A DNA stretch of 50,107 nt, taken from the NCBI GenBank assembly GCA_945952315.1, contig CAMFIE010000030.1:1-50107 (forward strand). Reading direction: 5' to 3'. The notes beneath the pieces are model-generated. The model searched no databases, was not told where the DNA came from, and saw nothing but the letters and a program-made list of their open reading frames with translations. The position numbers and the translations under genes were made by a program. The stretch is from an uncultured Rhizobium sp. GTDB lineage: Bacteria > Pseudomonadota > Alphaproteobacteria > Rhizobiales > Rhizobiaceae. Positions 33,563-42,881 of this stretch are shown here, piece after piece; within the stretch, counting starts at the first letter, position 1; each line of letters starts with the position of its first letter.

Positions 33563-34711
33563 GTGCTTCAGGAACAGTCCTTGCTGACGCATGGGGTGAA
33601 AAAAGCCCTTCTTGCCCTTTCGCTGGTATCCGCCCTTGCCGCGCCTTTTGCGGCGCAGGCCAATCCGCGCGTGGTCGTGGATGCCGGAACCCTGCAGGTG
33701 CTCGATCAGGAAATGGCCTTCCGCAAATGGTATCCGGCCTCACTGACCAAGCTTATGACCGCCTATGTGACCTTCCGGACGCTGAAGGCGGGCGAGCTGA
33801 AGCTCGACAGCCTTGTCACCATGAGCAAGCGGGCATCTGCCCAGCCGGCCTCGAAAATGTATTACAAGCCCGGCCAGCAGCTGACGCTCGACAGCGCGCT
33901 GAAGATCCTGCTTGTGAAGTCCGCCAACGATATCGCGGTGGCGATTGCCGAAACGGTCGGCGGCAGCCAGGACCAGTTTGTCGCCCGCATGAATGCCGAG
34001 GCGGCCCGCATCGGCATGACCTCCTCGCATTTCGTCAATCCGAATGGCCTGCCCGGCAAGGGACAGTATACGACGGCCCGTGATCTGGCCTTGCTTGCCG
34101 TGATGATCAAGCGGGAGTTCCCGGAATATGCGGGCTATTTCAGCATTGAGGGCATCGATACCGGCAAGCACAAATACGGCAATTACAATCTGCTGATCGG
34201 CCGTTTTGACGGTGCTGATGGCATGAAAACCGGTTTCATCTGCGCCTCGGGCTTCAATCAGGTTTCCTCCGCGACCCGCAATGGCCGAACCGTGATCACC
34301 GTCGTGCTTGGCACCGACAGTCTGGCGGCCCGTGCCGACATGTCTGCCGATCTCCTGCAGAAGGCACTGGTGACCGCGCCGAGCGGACCCCGCATTGACC
34401 GTCTTGCGCCGGATGCGGAGGCGTCCCTCGACGTCGCCGATATTTCCAAGGAGATCTGCAGTGCCAAGGGGGCGAAGACCCGCAGCGAAAGCAAGGATGA
34501 GGTGGGGCGCCAGAAAATGCACTCGCCCTATATCCACGAAATGACCCGCGAGCCGAATTATGTTTTTGCCGGTCTGATCTCCGGCTCTGACAGCAAGGAC
34601 GGGAAGAAGGGCGGGACTGCGACCGCGGTGGCGGAAGGGGATGCGGGCGTGATCAACGTTCCTGTGCCGCAGCCCAAACCCCAGCGCAAGCACAAGCCGA
34701 AGAAGGGCTGA
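33563..34711 (+). CDS. D-alanyl-D-alanine carboxypeptidase (penicillin-binding protein 5/6 type)
   Basis: 382 residues from the GTG at 33563, preferred because GAGG lies six bases upstream. A signal peptide ends near APFAAQA. The serine-peptidase S11 motifs are intact: SLTK (Ser60, Lys63), SAN (LLVKSANDIAV) and KTG (DGMKTGFICAS). Removes the terminal D-Ala of pentapeptide stems in the periplasm. The C-terminus is a Lys/Pro-rich tail (QPKPQRKHKPKKG) rather than a clear amphipathic membrane anchor. The next gene, a G3E GTPase, begins five bases after the stop, so the two are probably co-expressed. Confidence 0.93.
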   Translation: MLQEQSLLTHGVKKALLALSLVSALAAPFAAQANPRVVVDAGTLQVLDQEMAFRKWYPASLTKLMTAYVTFRTLKAGELKLDSLVTMSKRASAQPASKMYYKPGQQLTLDSALKILLVKSANDIAVAIAETVGGSQDQFVARMNAEAARIGMTSSHFVNPNGLPGKGQYTTARDLALLAVMIKREFPEYAGYFSIEGIDTGKHKYGNYNLLIGRFDGADGMKTGFICASGFNQVSSATRNGRTVITVVLGTDSLAARADMSADLLQKALVTAPSGPRIDRLAPDAEASLDVADISKEICSAKGAKTRSESKDEVGRQKMHSPYIHEMTREPNYVFAGLISGSDSKDGKKGGTATAVAEGDAGVINVPVPQPKPQRKHKPKKG

Positions 34712-34716
34712 AGCGG

Positions 34717-35889
34717 ATGGTCCGGGCACTGCGCCGTATCCCGGTGACGATCCTCACGGGCTTTCTCGGAGCCGGGAAATCGACGCTGCTCAACCGCCTG
34801 CTCAAGGATCCGGCGATGCGGGACTGCGCCGTGATCATCAATGAATTCGGCGATGTCGGCATTGATCATCTGCTGGTGGAAAGTGCCGGTGACGAGGTGG
34901 TGGAGCTCTCCGATGGCTGCCTCTGCTGCACCGTGCGGGGCGAGCTGATCGACACGCTGGCTGGCCTGATCGATCGCATGCAGACCGGCCGTATCCGCCC
35001 GCTGAAGCGGGTGGTGATCGAGACAACCGGTCTTGCCGATCCTGCGCCTGTGATGCAGTCGGTGATGGGCAATCCCGTGATTGCCGAGCATTTCGGACTT
35101 GAAGGCGTGGTGACGCTGGTGGATGCCGTGAACGGTGAGAGCACCCTTGCCCACCACGAGGAGGCCGTCAAACAAGTGGCCGTTGCCGATCGTCTTGTGA
35201 TGACCAAGACAGACCTTGCCGATCAGGCGGGGATTGCCCGGTTGAAAGCGGCGCTTGTTCACCTCAATCCGCGCGCGCTTGTCGCCGATGTGCAGGACGC
35301 GGGGGCGGATTGCCGCCTGCTTCTCGACAACGGCCTTTATGATCCCGAGCAGAAAAGCGCGGATGTGCGCCGCTGGCTGGGAGAAGAGGCGGCGGGCGAC
35401 CATCATGGCCACGCCCAAGACCATGCCCATCACCACGATCACCACTGCGGCCCCGATTGCAGCCACGACCATCACCATCACGACCATTCGGCCCATGATG
35501 TGAACCGGCACGGGACGGATATCCGCTCCTTCTCGATCCTGCATGACAGGCCGATTTCACCGATGGCGCTCGAGATGTTTGTCGATTTGTTGCGCTCCGC
35601 CCATGGGGAAAAGCTGCTACGGATGAAGGCCATCGTCGCTCTCTCCGACAATCCGGAGCGACCGGTTGTGCTGCATGGCGTGCAATCGATCTTTCATCCA
35701 CCGGTCAGGCTTGATGCATGGCCGGATCCGGCTGACCGGCGAACGCGGCTGGTGCTGATCACCAAGGGCCTGCCGGAAAGTTTTGTGACCGATCTCTTTG
35801 ATGCCTTTACCGGCACGCCGCGCATCGACCGTCCGGATCGCGCCGCTCTCGAAGACAATCCGCTGTCGGTCCCGGGCTTCAGGTTCTGA
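34717..35889 (+). CDS. CobW/G3E family GTPase with His-rich metal-binding loop
   Basis: 390 residues. Walker A GFLGAGKST (15-23), INEFGDVGID, the zinc-binding CLCC motif (Cys68-Cys71) and the nucleotide-specificity segment TKTD are present, with the CobW C-terminal domain after it. Between the domains (about residues 228-262) is a stretch with more than fifteen histidines. These features place it among G3E metallochaperones (COG0523; YjiA/YeiR/ZNG1 type), often zinc-related, rather than necessarily cobalamin synthesis CobW. Translationally close to the upstream D,D-carboxypeptidase gene. Its last 11 bases overlap the 3' end of the convergent TusA-like gene. No Zur box was recognised. Confidence 0.9.
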   Translation: MVRALRRIPVTILTGFLGAGKSTLLNRLLKDPAMRDCAVIINEFGDVGIDHLLVESAGDEVVELSDGCLCCTVRGELIDTLAGLIDRMQTGRIRPLKRVVIETTGLADPAPVMQSVMGNPVIAEHFGLEGVVTLVDAVNGESTLAHHEEAVKQVAVADRLVMTKTDLADQAGIARLKAALVHLNPRALVADVQDAGADCRLLLDNGLYDPEQKSADVRRWLGEEAAGDHHGHAQDHAHHHDHHCGPDCSHDHHHHDHSAHDVNRHGTDIRSFSILHDRPISPMALEMFVDLLRSAHGEKLLRMKAIVALSDNPERPVVLHGVQSIFHPPVRLDAWPDPADRRTRLVLITKGLPESFVTDLFDAFTGTPRIDRPDRAALEDNPLSVPGFRF

Positions 35890-36130
35890 TCTTGCGGATC
35901 AGGAAGCGGTGGCCGCTTTCGGTCTTTTCCTGCTTCAGAAGGTCGTGCCCGTCCTCGTGGCAGAAATGCGGAATGTCGATGCCTGCAAGCGGATCCGTGG
36001 TTTCCAGCATCAGCATATCGCCGGGCATCAGGCTGCGCATCTTCTTGCGGGTCTTGATCACCGGCAGCGGGCATTTCAGCCCTTTCAGGTCATAGGGGAT
36101 CGGCGCCCGCTCTGTCCCTGTGTCCGGCAT
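35879..36130 (-). CDS. TusA-family sulfurtransferase-like protein
   Basis: 83 residues. The signature Cys20-Pro-x-Pro is present (LKGLKCPLPVIKTRKKM), and the rest fits the SirA/TusA two-layer fold. TusA proteins carry persulfide sulfur to tRNA thiolation, molybdenum cofactor or other pathways; the partner here is unknown. Its ATG follows the L,D-transpeptidase-like gene's TAA by three bases (TAA TCC ATG), implying translational coupling. It overlaps the 3' end of the G3E GTPase gene on the other strand by 11 bases. Confidence 0.9.
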   Translation of the reverse strand: MPDTGTERAPIPYDLKGLKCPLPVIKTRKKMRSLMPGDMLMLETTDPLAGIDIPHFCHEDGHDLLKQEKTESGHRFLIRKIRT

Positions 36131-36133
36131 GGA

Positions 36134-37333
36134 TTACCAGAGCTTCCAGAACGGCTTTTTCGCGGGCGGTGCGGCCTGCGCGGTAAAGGCCTGCGCATTC
36201 GGGTTTGGTAAAGGCACCGGAACCGTTGCGGGAGCAGCAACCGGGCCGCCGCTTTTTATGGTTGCGCCCGCGTTTGCCGTTGCGGTCAGCGCCTGCGGCG
36301 TCTTCTTGATCAGGGCCGGGTCAGGTCTTGCCGCAAGCGACTGATATTCCTCGATGGAGACCAGCTTGCCTGCTTCCAGCGCCGTGCCGGTCGGCGCATA
36401 GGCAAGGTCATGGCCTTCCCGCTTGGCGGCCACGACGGCCTTGCGCTCTGCCTCGGTCGGATCATACCAGACCTTGTCGTCATATTTCCTGAGCGCGGCC
36501 GCATAGTCCTTGTCGTAGGTGGCATTGTAGCTTGCAAGCGCTGCCGCAAGCGCCGGCGGCGGTGCCATGGCCGGGCAGGCGCCTCCCGGATTGAACGGTT
36601 TGCCGGCCGAATCCTGATTGAACACATAGGTCTTGTTGCAGACATGCACTTCCGGCGGGCGCTTGGTGATCTCGAAATTGTCGTAACCAACCTTCAGCAT
36701 CTTCCAGAATTCGATATGGGGCGACATGCGGTGGCGCGCCATGTTTTCTGCCGTCATGCGGAAGGGCAGGGCCTGCAGCTGCACGGTTTCCTGTCCACCC
36801 TTGAAGGCATCCCGGGCAAGCGCATAGATCTCCAGCACCTGCTCATCCGTCATCGAATAGCAGCCGGAGGAGGAGCAGGCGCCATGGATCATCAGATTGG
36901 TGCCGCCGCGACCGAGCGAGCGGTCATAGCTGTTCGGATAGCCGGTATTGATCGCCAGGTAGTATTTGGAATTCGGGTTCAGGTTTGCGCGGGTGAGCTG
37001 GTAGAAACCTTCCGGTGCCTGCCTGTCGCCTTCCTTCACCTTCGGACCAAGGCGCCCCGACCAGGCACAGATCTTGTATTCCGCAATCTTGTCGAAGCGC
37101 TGGTCAGCCTTCGCTTTCCAGACTTCCAGCACGCCCTCTTCCTTGAAGATGCGCAACATGATCGGAGAGGTCGTCGCCATGCCCTTTTTGCGCATCTGCT
37201 CGACGATCTTGCCGGAGAGCTGGTATTCCAGCTTGTTCGAGACCTTCGACAGGTCGATCGATTCCAGGCTCTCGTTGCAGCCTGAAAGGAGCGGTGCGAC
37301 GATAGCCGCAAGGAAAAGATGACGAATGCGCAT
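36134..37333 (-). CDS. YafK-type L,D-transpeptidase-fold lipoprotein
   Basis: 399 residues from the ATG at 37333. A lipobox LLSGC (Cys19) predicts a lipoprotein. The YkuD-type catalytic core is seen as MIHGACSSSGCYSMTDEQ with His150 and Cys158, closest in wording to E. coli YafK/DpaA, which cuts the bond between peptidoglycan and Braun lipoprotein. In rhizobia, L,D-transpeptidases attach beta-barrel proteins to the wall, so this enzyme may either form or cut such links; that is inference. The last 120 residues are low complexity, rich in Ala and Pro, and end FWKLW. The upstream gap (37334-37539) holds no gene I can support. Confidence 0.88.
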   Translation of the reverse strand: MRIRHLFLAAIVAPLLSGCNESLESIDLSKVSNKLEYQLSGKIVEQMRKKGMATTSPIMLRIFKEEGVLEVWKAKADQRFDKIAEYKICAWSGRLGPKVKEGDRQAPEGFYQLTRANLNPNSKYYLAINTGYPNSYDRSLGRGGTNLMIHGACSSSGCYSMTDEQVLEIYALARDAFKGGQETVQLQALPFRMTAENMARHRMSPHIEFWKMLKVGYDNFEITKRPPEVHVCNKTYVFNQDSAGKPFNPGGACPAMAPPPALAAALASYNATYDKDYAAALRKYDDKVWYDPTEAERKAVVAAKREGHDLAYAPTGTALEAGKLVSIEEYQSLAARPDPALIKKTPQALTATANAGATIKSGGPVAAPATVPVPLPNPNAQAFTAQAAPPAKKPFWKLW

Positions 37334-37539
37334 TCCGGTTTTCCGCCAAATGACTGAATTAATGGCACTCTGGCCCGTTTGCGGGCACAGTATGTGCTTT
37401 GTCTTCACAAATCCTTAACCAATCCGGCCAGCATGCCTCAAGCGCAACCGGGCGATTTCCCCCGCCGAACGGATATCGCCATGGAGATCAGCGAAAATCG
37501 CGTCATGATTATGACAGGGCGCGCTTTTTGCGGGGCGTG

Positions 37540-38493
37540 TCAGAGATTGCGGCCGATATTCAGGAATTTCTGGCGCCGCTCGTTGCGCAGAACCTCGCCG
37601 GGCTGGGCAGAAAGCTCTGCGAGCGCCTTGTTGATCACTTCGCCGGTTGCGGCAATCACCTGCGCCGGGTCACGGTGGGCACCGCCGAGCGGCTCCTTGA
37701 TGATGCCGTCGATCACGCCAAGCGTCTTCAGGTCATCGGCGGTGATCTTCATGTTGGTCGCCGCTTCCTTGGCGCGGGTGGAATCGCGCCACAGGATCGA
37801 GGCGGCGCCCTCAGGCGAAATCACCGAATAGATCGCATGTTCCAGCATGTAGACGCGGTTGCCCGTGGCAATCGCAATTGCCCCGCCCGAGCCGCCTTCG
37901 CCCAGCACGACCGAAATGATCGGCACCTTGATGTTCAGGCACATTTCGGTGGAGCGGGCGATGGCTTCCGCCTGCCCGCGCTCTTCGGCACCGACACCCG
38001 GATAGGCGCCGGCCGTGTCCACCAGCGTGATCACCGGCAGGCCGAAGCGGTCCGCCATTTCCATCACGCGGATGGCCTTGCGATAGCCCTCGGGCCGGGC
38101 GCTGCCGAAATTGTGCAGGATGCGGCTCTTGGTGTCGTGGCCCTTTTCCTGGCCGATCACCGCAACCGCTTGTCCGCGGAAACGGGCAAGCCCGGCCTGG
38201 ATCGCCGCGTCTTCGCCAAAGCGGCGGTCGCCAGCCAACGGGGTGAAATCCTCAAGCAGCGCATTGGCATAATCGACGAAATGCGGACGCTGCGGATGGC
38301 GCGCGACCTGCGTCTTCTGCCAGGCATTGAGCTGCGAATAGATGTCCTTCATTGCATCACGCGCGCGCGCTTCCAGCCGCGAAACTTCGTCGGACGTGTC
38401 GATGCTCTGGTCTTCCTGCGCGAGCTTCTTCAGCTCGTGAATCTTTCCTTCGAGATCCGAGATGGGCTTTTCGAAATCGAGATAGTTATGCAT
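37540..38493 (-). CDS. accA: Acetyl-CoA carboxylase carboxyltransferase subunit alpha
   Basis: 317 residues, standard AccA length. Crotonase-fold carboxyltransferase, with [39 protein letters not shown] and [13 protein letters not shown] as signatures. With AccD it transfers carboxyl from biotin to acetyl-CoA to form malonyl-CoA for fatty-acid synthesis. The N-terminal coiled-coil-like helix (residues 1-50) is usual. It lies 75 bases after xerD on the same strand, the common rhizobial arrangement. Confidence 0.97.
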   Translation of the reverse strand: MHNYLDFEKPISDLEGKIHELKKLAQEDQSIDTSDEVSRLEARARDAMKDIYSQLNAWQKTQVARHPQRPHFVDYANALLEDFTPLAGDRRFGEDAAIQAGLARFRGQAVAVIGQEKGHDTKSRILHNFGSARPEGYRKAIRVMEMADRFGLPVITLVDTAGAYPGVGAEERGQAEAIARSTEMCLNIKVPIISVVLGEGGSGGAIAIATGNRVYMLEHAIYSVISPEGAASILWRDSTRAKEAATNMKITADDLKTLGVIDGIIKEPLGGAHRDPAQVIAATGEVINKALAELSAQPGEVLRNERRQKFLNIGRNL

Positions 38494-38568
38494 GACAATC
38501 GTTCCGATCCTGATCGCGGCTGTGTCATGGAATGATCATAGACCATTTACAGCCTGTGCAGACGCGCT

Positions 38569-39540
38569 CTAATCCTTGTTTTTGGCCTGTTTGGCAAGAG
38601 GGTGATGCGTCTCTACGAGCTGTTGAAGCTGTTCATCCAGTACATGTGTATAGATTTGTGTCGTTGAAATGTCCGAATGACCGAGCAATTCCTGCACGAC
38701 GCGCAGATCTGCACCATTTTGAAGAAGATGGCTGGCAAAGGCGTGGCGCATCACATGCGGTGAGAGAAAATCGGCGGAAAGTCCCGCCCGCGCCGCAAGC
38801 CCCTTCAGCTCGCGCGCAAAGACCTGGCGTGCGAGATAGCCCTGTTCTCCGGTGGCGGGAAAAAGATAGGGATTTTCGGCCTGGTTTGGCTTGCCTTCGG
38901 ATGCAAGGAGACGGTCCTCCTCCGCTTTCATCGCGCCATAGGCTTTCAGTGCGGCAATGGCCGTGCGGGAAAGCGGCACCAGCCGTTCCTTGTTGCCCTT
39001 GCCGCGGATCACGAGGAAGCGGCCTTCCTGATCGAGCACCCGGGCGGGCAATGACACAAGCTCGCTCACGCGCATGCCGGTCGCATAAAGCAGTTCGATC
39101 GCCACCTGAAGACGCTGGCGCTGGAGCCGTCCGGGGCCGGGGGCGGCGGCTTCATCCGCGGCCTGTTTCAGCAACCGGTCCACTTCGTCGATCCGCATGG
39201 TCTTCGGAAGCGGGCGGCCCTTTTTCGGTGCGTCCACGATGCCGGTCGGATCATCGCCGCGCAGCCCTTCGGCATAAAGGAACTTGTAGAACTGTTTCAG
39301 CGCGGAAAGTCTGCGGGCCTGCGAGCTTGCGGCAAAACCCTGTGCTGCAAGATGGCCGAGATAGGCGGACAGATCGGCCGAAGTCGCGGTTGTCACGCGC
39401 ACGCCGCGTGCGCCCAGGAAATCGCCCAGGTCCTCGAGGTCGCGGGCATAGGCGTTGAGCGTGTTTTCGGCCGCACCCCGCTCGGCGCTCATCATTTCGA
39501 GAAAGCTTTCGATATGGGCGCGTCCGAGATCCCTCACCAT
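38569..39540 (-). CDS. xerD: Site-specific tyrosine recombinase XerD
   Basis: 323 residues. Catalytic residues are in place: Arg157 (TGMRVSEL), Lys181 or Lys184 ([12 protein letters not shown]), His262 and Arg265 ([13 protein letters not shown]), His288 (LLGHSDIST) and nucleophile Tyr297 (QIYTHV). Acts with XerC at dif to resolve chromosome dimers. It starts nine bases after a 53-residue membrane protein gene, with a GGGAG ribosome site overlapping that gene's end. Its place in a housekeeping block and its XerD-like wording argue against a phage or integron integrase. Confidence 0.95.
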   Translation of the reverse strand: MVRDLGRAHIESFLEMMSAERGAAENTLNAYARDLEDLGDFLGARGVRVTTATSADLSAYLGHLAAQGFAASSQARRLSALKQFYKFLYAEGLRGDDPTGIVDAPKKGRPLPKTMRIDEVDRLLKQAADEAAAPGPGRLQRQRLQVAIELLYATGMRVSELVSLPARVLDQEGRFLVIRGKGNKERLVPLSRTAIAALKAYGAMKAEEDRLLASEGKPNQAENPYLFPATGEQGYLARQVFARELKGLAARAGLSADFLSPHVMRHAFASHLLQNGADLRVVQELLGHSDISTTQIYTHVLDEQLQQLVETHHPLAKQAKNKD

Positions 39541-39548
39541 TCACTCCC

Positions 39549-39710
39549 TCAGTTCTGGCCGGGGGCGGGCGGGTTGAGCTTTTCCGACGGGATGCGCACC
39601 GTCACCTCCCGTTCGCGCGGCACCACCAGCACCGAAAGCGCAAGCAATGATCCGTAGATCATGGCGGCAATCAGGGCGAGTACGGTCAGAAAGCGGAAGA
39701 GGGTCGGCAT
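39549..39710 (-). CDS. 53-residue single-span membrane protein upstream of xerD
   Basis: Reading the minus strand from the ATG at 39710 gives a 53-residue protein: a short start (MPTLFRFL), one hydrophobic helix (about residues 6-30), then a charged periplasm- or cytoplasm-facing segment (VPREREVTVRIPSEKLNPP). GGGGA lies seven bases before the ATG. It is followed after eight bases by xerD on the same strand. Similar small proteins precede xerD in other Rhizobiaceae and are sometimes mislabelled 'histidine kinase'; there is no kinase domain. Function unknown. Confidence 0.78.
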   Translation of the reverse strand: MPTLFRFLTVLALIAAMIYGSLLALSVLVVPREREVTVRIPSEKLNPPAPGQN

Positions 39711-39803
39711 CACGTTTCCCCGGGCAATGATGCTTCTGTTATGAATAAGCAGGCGGCGGGATGCAAGAACGGTGCGAAGGCTGATCTTTCTTTGCCCTCA
39801 GGC

Positions 39804-39832
39804 TTGACGCTCAAGCCGCATTTGCCGATACG
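39804..39832 (+). promoter_or_regulatory. Candidate promoter of aroK-aroB
   Basis: TTGACG (39804-39809), 17-base spacer, GATACG (39827-39832), 27 bases before the aroK ATG. Strong -35 and degenerate -10, as is usual in alphaproteobacteria. Confidence 0.45.
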
Positions 39833-39859
39833 ATCCATTGATGAAATATGGTCAGGCCG

Positions 39860-40453
39860 ATGAGTGAAGCACCGACGATCATGCCCGAAACCCTGCGCGA
39901 CAAGGCGCGGGCCGCTCTCGGCAAACGCAACCTGATATTGGTCGGGCTGATGGGGGCGGGAAAATCCTCCGTTGGCCGCATCGTCGCCACCCAGCTTGGC
40001 ATCCCCTTCATAGACACGGATGCGGAGATCGAACGGGTCTCGCGCATGACGATTTCCGAACTCTTTGCCGCCTATGGCGAACAGGAGTTCCGCGCACTCG
40101 AAAGCCGGGTGATCAAGCGTATCCTGCGCTCCGGTCCCCGGGTGGTGTCCACCGGCGGCGGTGCCTTCATCAATGAACGCACACGCAAGTTCATCAAGAA
40201 AGGTGGTCTGTCGCTCTGGCTCAAGGCCGATCTCGATGTGCTCTGGGAGCGGGTGAGCAAGCGTGACACCCGGCCTCTGCTGAAGACGGAGAATCCAAAG
40301 AAAACGCTCGAAGACCTGATGAATGCCCGTTATCCGATCTACGCGGAAGCCGAGATGACCGTCATCTCGCGCGAAATCCGCAAGGAGAAGATGGCCAATG
40401 TCGTGCTGGCCGCGATTGCAGGCATTCCCCATGAAGAAAGTGAAGACGAATGA
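39860..40453 (+). CDS. aroK: Shikimate kinase
   Basis: 197 residues. Walker A GLMGAGKSSVG, DTDAEIE and the shikimate-binding STGGGAF motif are present, with the lid region RDTRPLL. Phosphorylates shikimate at the 3-hydroxyl in aromatic amino acid synthesis. The ATG at 39860 (MSEAPTIM) is preferred over one at 39848. Its stop overlaps the aroB ATG by four bases (ATGA), so the two are translationally coupled. Slightly longer than E. coli AroK because of an N-terminal extension common in rhizobia. Confidence 0.96.
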   Translation: MSEAPTIMPETLRDKARAALGKRNLILVGLMGAGKSSVGRIVATQLGIPFIDTDAEIERVSRMTISELFAAYGEQEFRALESRVIKRILRSGPRVVSTGGGAFINERTRKFIKKGGLSLWLKADLDVLWERVSKRDTRPLLKTENPKKTLEDLMNARYPIYAEAEMTVISREIRKEKMANVVLAAIAGIPHEESEDE

Positions 40454-41577
40454 GTGCTGCAGCCAGCGCCGCAACCCGGGTTCACGTACCGCTCGGTGAC
40501 CGCGCCTATGATATCCTGATCGGTCATGGACTGATCGCGCGGGCCGGGGGGGAAATTGCCGCCCGGGTAAAGGGTCGCAAGGCCGCAATCATCACCGATG
40601 CCAATGTTGCGCCTCACTATCTGGAGCCACTGACCGAAAGCCTTGCAACTGCCGGGATCAAGGCTACACCCGTCATTTTGCCGCCGGGTGAGAAGACCAA
40701 GAGCTTCGAACCGCTGATGGAGGCCTGCGATCAGGTTCTGGCCGCCCATATCGGCCGCAATGACATGGTGATTGCGCTTGGCGGGGGGGTGATCGGTGAT
40801 CTCGCCGGCTTCGTTGCGGGCATCGTCCGGCGCGGCGTGCGCTTCGTGCAGATGCCGACCTCGCTTCTGTCCCAGGTCGACAGCTCTGTTGGCGGCAAGA
40901 CCGGTATCAATTCCCGCCACGGCAAGAACCTGATCGGCGTGTTCAACCAGCCGGATCTGGTTCTGGCCGACAGCGATACGCTGCAGACGCTTTCCGAGCG
41001 CGAATTCCGTGCCGGCTATGCGGAAGTGGCGAAATATGGCCTGATCGACAAGCCGGACTTTTTCGAATGGCTGGAAAAGAACTGGCAGGCGGTCTTTGCA
41101 GGCGGCGAGGCGCGCATCCATGCGATTGCCACCTCCTGTCAGGCCAAGTCCGATGTAGTGGTGGCCGACGAGTTTGAAACCGGGCCGCGCGCGCTTCTGA
41201 ACCTTGGCCATACATTCGGCCATGCGCTGGAAGCGGCGACCGCCTATGACAGCCGCCGCCTCGTCCATGGCGAGGCGGTGGCAATCGGCATGGTGCTCGC
41301 CCATGATTTTTCCGCCCGTCTGAACCTGGCAAGCCCCGACGATGCGCGCCGTGTGGAGCGGCATCTCAAGGCCGTCGGCCTGCCCACGTCCATGACCGAG
41401 ATCCCTGGCGATCTGCCCGGCCCCGAGCGTCTGATGGAAGCAATCGCGCAGGACAAGAAGGTCAAGGACGGCAAGCTGACATTCATCCTCACAAGGGGCA
41501 TCGGCCAGTCCTTCATCGCCGATGATGTGGTTGCCTCCGAAGTTCTCACCTTCCTCAAGGGCAAATATCCGGGATAA
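40450..41577 (+). CDS. aroB: 3-Dehydroquinate synthase
   Basis: 375 residues. NAD+-binding and active-site signatures GGGVIGDLAGFVAG, SQVDSSVGGKTGIN, NLGHTFGHALE and HGEAVAIGM are intact; the last two include zinc ligands. Converts DAHP to 3-dehydroquinate. Translationally coupled to aroK; the next gene, a CorC/HlyC-type membrane protein, begins five bases after its stop. Confidence 0.97.
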   Translation: MSAAASAATRVHVPLGDRAYDILIGHGLIARAGGEIAARVKGRKAAIITDANVAPHYLEPLTESLATAGIKATPVILPPGEKTKSFEPLMEACDQVLAAHIGRNDMVIALGGGVIGDLAGFVAGIVRRGVRFVQMPTSLLSQVDSSVGGKTGINSRHGKNLIGVFNQPDLVLADSDTLQTLSEREFRAGYAEVAKYGLIDKPDFFEWLEKNWQAVFAGGEARIHAIATSCQAKSDVVVADEFETGPRALLNLGHTFGHALEAATAYDSRRLVHGEAVAIGMVLAHDFSARLNLASPDDARRVERHLKAVGLPTSMTEIPGDLPGPERLMEAIAQDKKVKDGKLTFILTRGIGQSFIADDVVASEVLTFLKGKYPG

Positions 41578-41582
41578 ACAAA

Positions 41583-42881
41583 ATGAGCGTGCTCGCCATC
41601 CTGTCCGAATACTGGCTGACCTTTGTCTCGATCTTCGGTCTTCTGGCGGCTTCCGCCTTCTTTTCGGGCACCGAGACGGCTCTCACGGCCACGTCGCGGG
41701 CACGCATGCACACGCTGGAATCCAACGGGGACGACCGGGCAGGGCTGGTCAACCGGCTGATCGACCGCCGTGACCGGCTGATCGGCGCGCTTCTGATCGG
41801 CAACAGCGGCGTCAATATTCTGGCCTCGTCGCTGACCACCAGCCTGTTTCTCAGTCTTTTCGGGGAATCGGGTGTGGCGATTGCCACCATCATCGTGACC
41901 GTTCTGGTGGTTGTCTTTTCCGAAGTGCTGCCGAAAAGCTGGGCTATTTCCGCGCCGGATCGCTTTGCGCTTGCGGTTGCCCGCCCGACCCGCATCTTCG
42001 TGGCCGTCGTTGGTCCGATTTCCACCGGCATCAATTATTTCGTCCGCCATGTGCTCGGCCTGTTCGGTGTGACGCTCTCGAATGAAAGCTCGATGCTGTC
42101 GGCGCACGAGGAAATCCGCGGCGCGGTCGATCTCCTGCATCGGGAAGGCTCCGTGGTGAAGGCAGACCGCGACCGGCTTGGCGGCGTGCTCGATCTCGGT
42201 GAGCTGGAAGTCTCCGACATCATGATCCACCGCACGGCGATGCGGGCGGTCAATGCAGACGACAAGCCGGAAGTGATCGTCAAGACGATCCTCGAAAGCC
42301 CCTATACGCGCATGCCGCTGTGGCGCGGCTCCATCGACAACATCATCGGCCTCGTCCATGCCAAGGATCTTCTGCGCGCGCTGGCAGAGCCCAATGTCGA
42401 GCCGGAAAACCTCGATATTGTCAAGATTGCCCAGAAGCCCTGGTTCGTTCCGGACAGCACCAATCTGAAAGACCAGTTGAACGCCTTCCTGCGCCGCAAG
42501 ATGCATTTCGCGGTGGTTGTGGATGAATATGGCGAGGTGCAGGGCATCGTCACGCTCGAGGATATTCTGGAGGAAATCGTCGGTGACATTGCCGATGAGC
42601 ACGATATCGAAATCCAGGGCGTGCGGGCGGAAGCGGACGGCTCCATTGTGGTTGATGGCTCGGTGCCGATCCGTGACCTCAACCGGGCGCTCGACTGGGA
42701 TCTGCCGGATGAGGAGGCAACCACCATTGCCGGTCTCGTGATCCATGAATCCATGACCATTCCGGAAGAGCGTCAGGCCTTCACCTTCCACGGGAAACGC
42801 TTCATCATCATGAAGCGGGAGAAGAACCGCATCACCAAGCTGCGCATTCGCCCCGCCGAGGAAAAGTCGGCAGAGGAATAA
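41583..42881 (+). CDS. CNNM/CBS transporter-associated protein (HlyC/CorC family, DUF21)
   Basis: 432 residues. N-terminal DUF21/CNNM membrane domain with about four hydrophobic segments (residues 1-165; FFSGTETALTA is the family motif), tandem CBS domains (about 190-330; DIMIHRTAM, MPLWRGSIDNIIGLVHAKDL, VVVDEYGEVQGIVTLEDILEEIVGDI) and a C-terminal CorC/HlyC transporter-associated domain. Members are linked to magnesium or cobalt efflux; the older name 'hemolysin' is misleading. It follows aroB by five bases, and its TAA abuts the stop of convergent bolA with no gap. Confidence 0.92.
   Translation: MSVLAILSEYWLTFVSIFGLLAASAFFSGTETALTATSRARMHTLESNGDDRAGLVNRLIDRRDRLIGALLIGNSGVNILASSLTTSLFLSLFGESGVAIATIIVTVLVVVFSEVLPKSWAISAPDRFALAVARPTRIFVAVVGPISTGINYFVRHVLGLFGVTLSNESSMLSAHEEIRGAVDLLHREGSVVKADRDRLGGVLDLGELEVSDIMIHRTAMRAVNADDKPEVIVKTILESPYTRMPLWRGSIDNIIGLVHAKDLLRALAEPNVEPENLDIVKIAQKPWFVPDSTNLKDQLNAFLRRKMHFAVVVDEYGEVQGIVTLEDILEEIVGDIADEHDIEIQGVRAEADGSIVVDGSVPIRDLNRALDWDLPDEEATTIAGLVIHESMTIPEERQAFTFHGKRFIIMKREKNRITKLRIRPAEEKSAEE

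Noticed and set aside
37334-37400. TGGCAC ... TTTGC resembling a sigma54 promoter upstream of the L,D-transpeptidase-like gene
   Set aside because: The spacing between the two elements is about ten bases instead of five, on the wrong strand for the gene.
38569-39540. Tyrosine recombinase as a mobile-element integrase
   Set aside because: Sequence wording and the conserved accA-xerD-aroK context identify chromosomal XerD.
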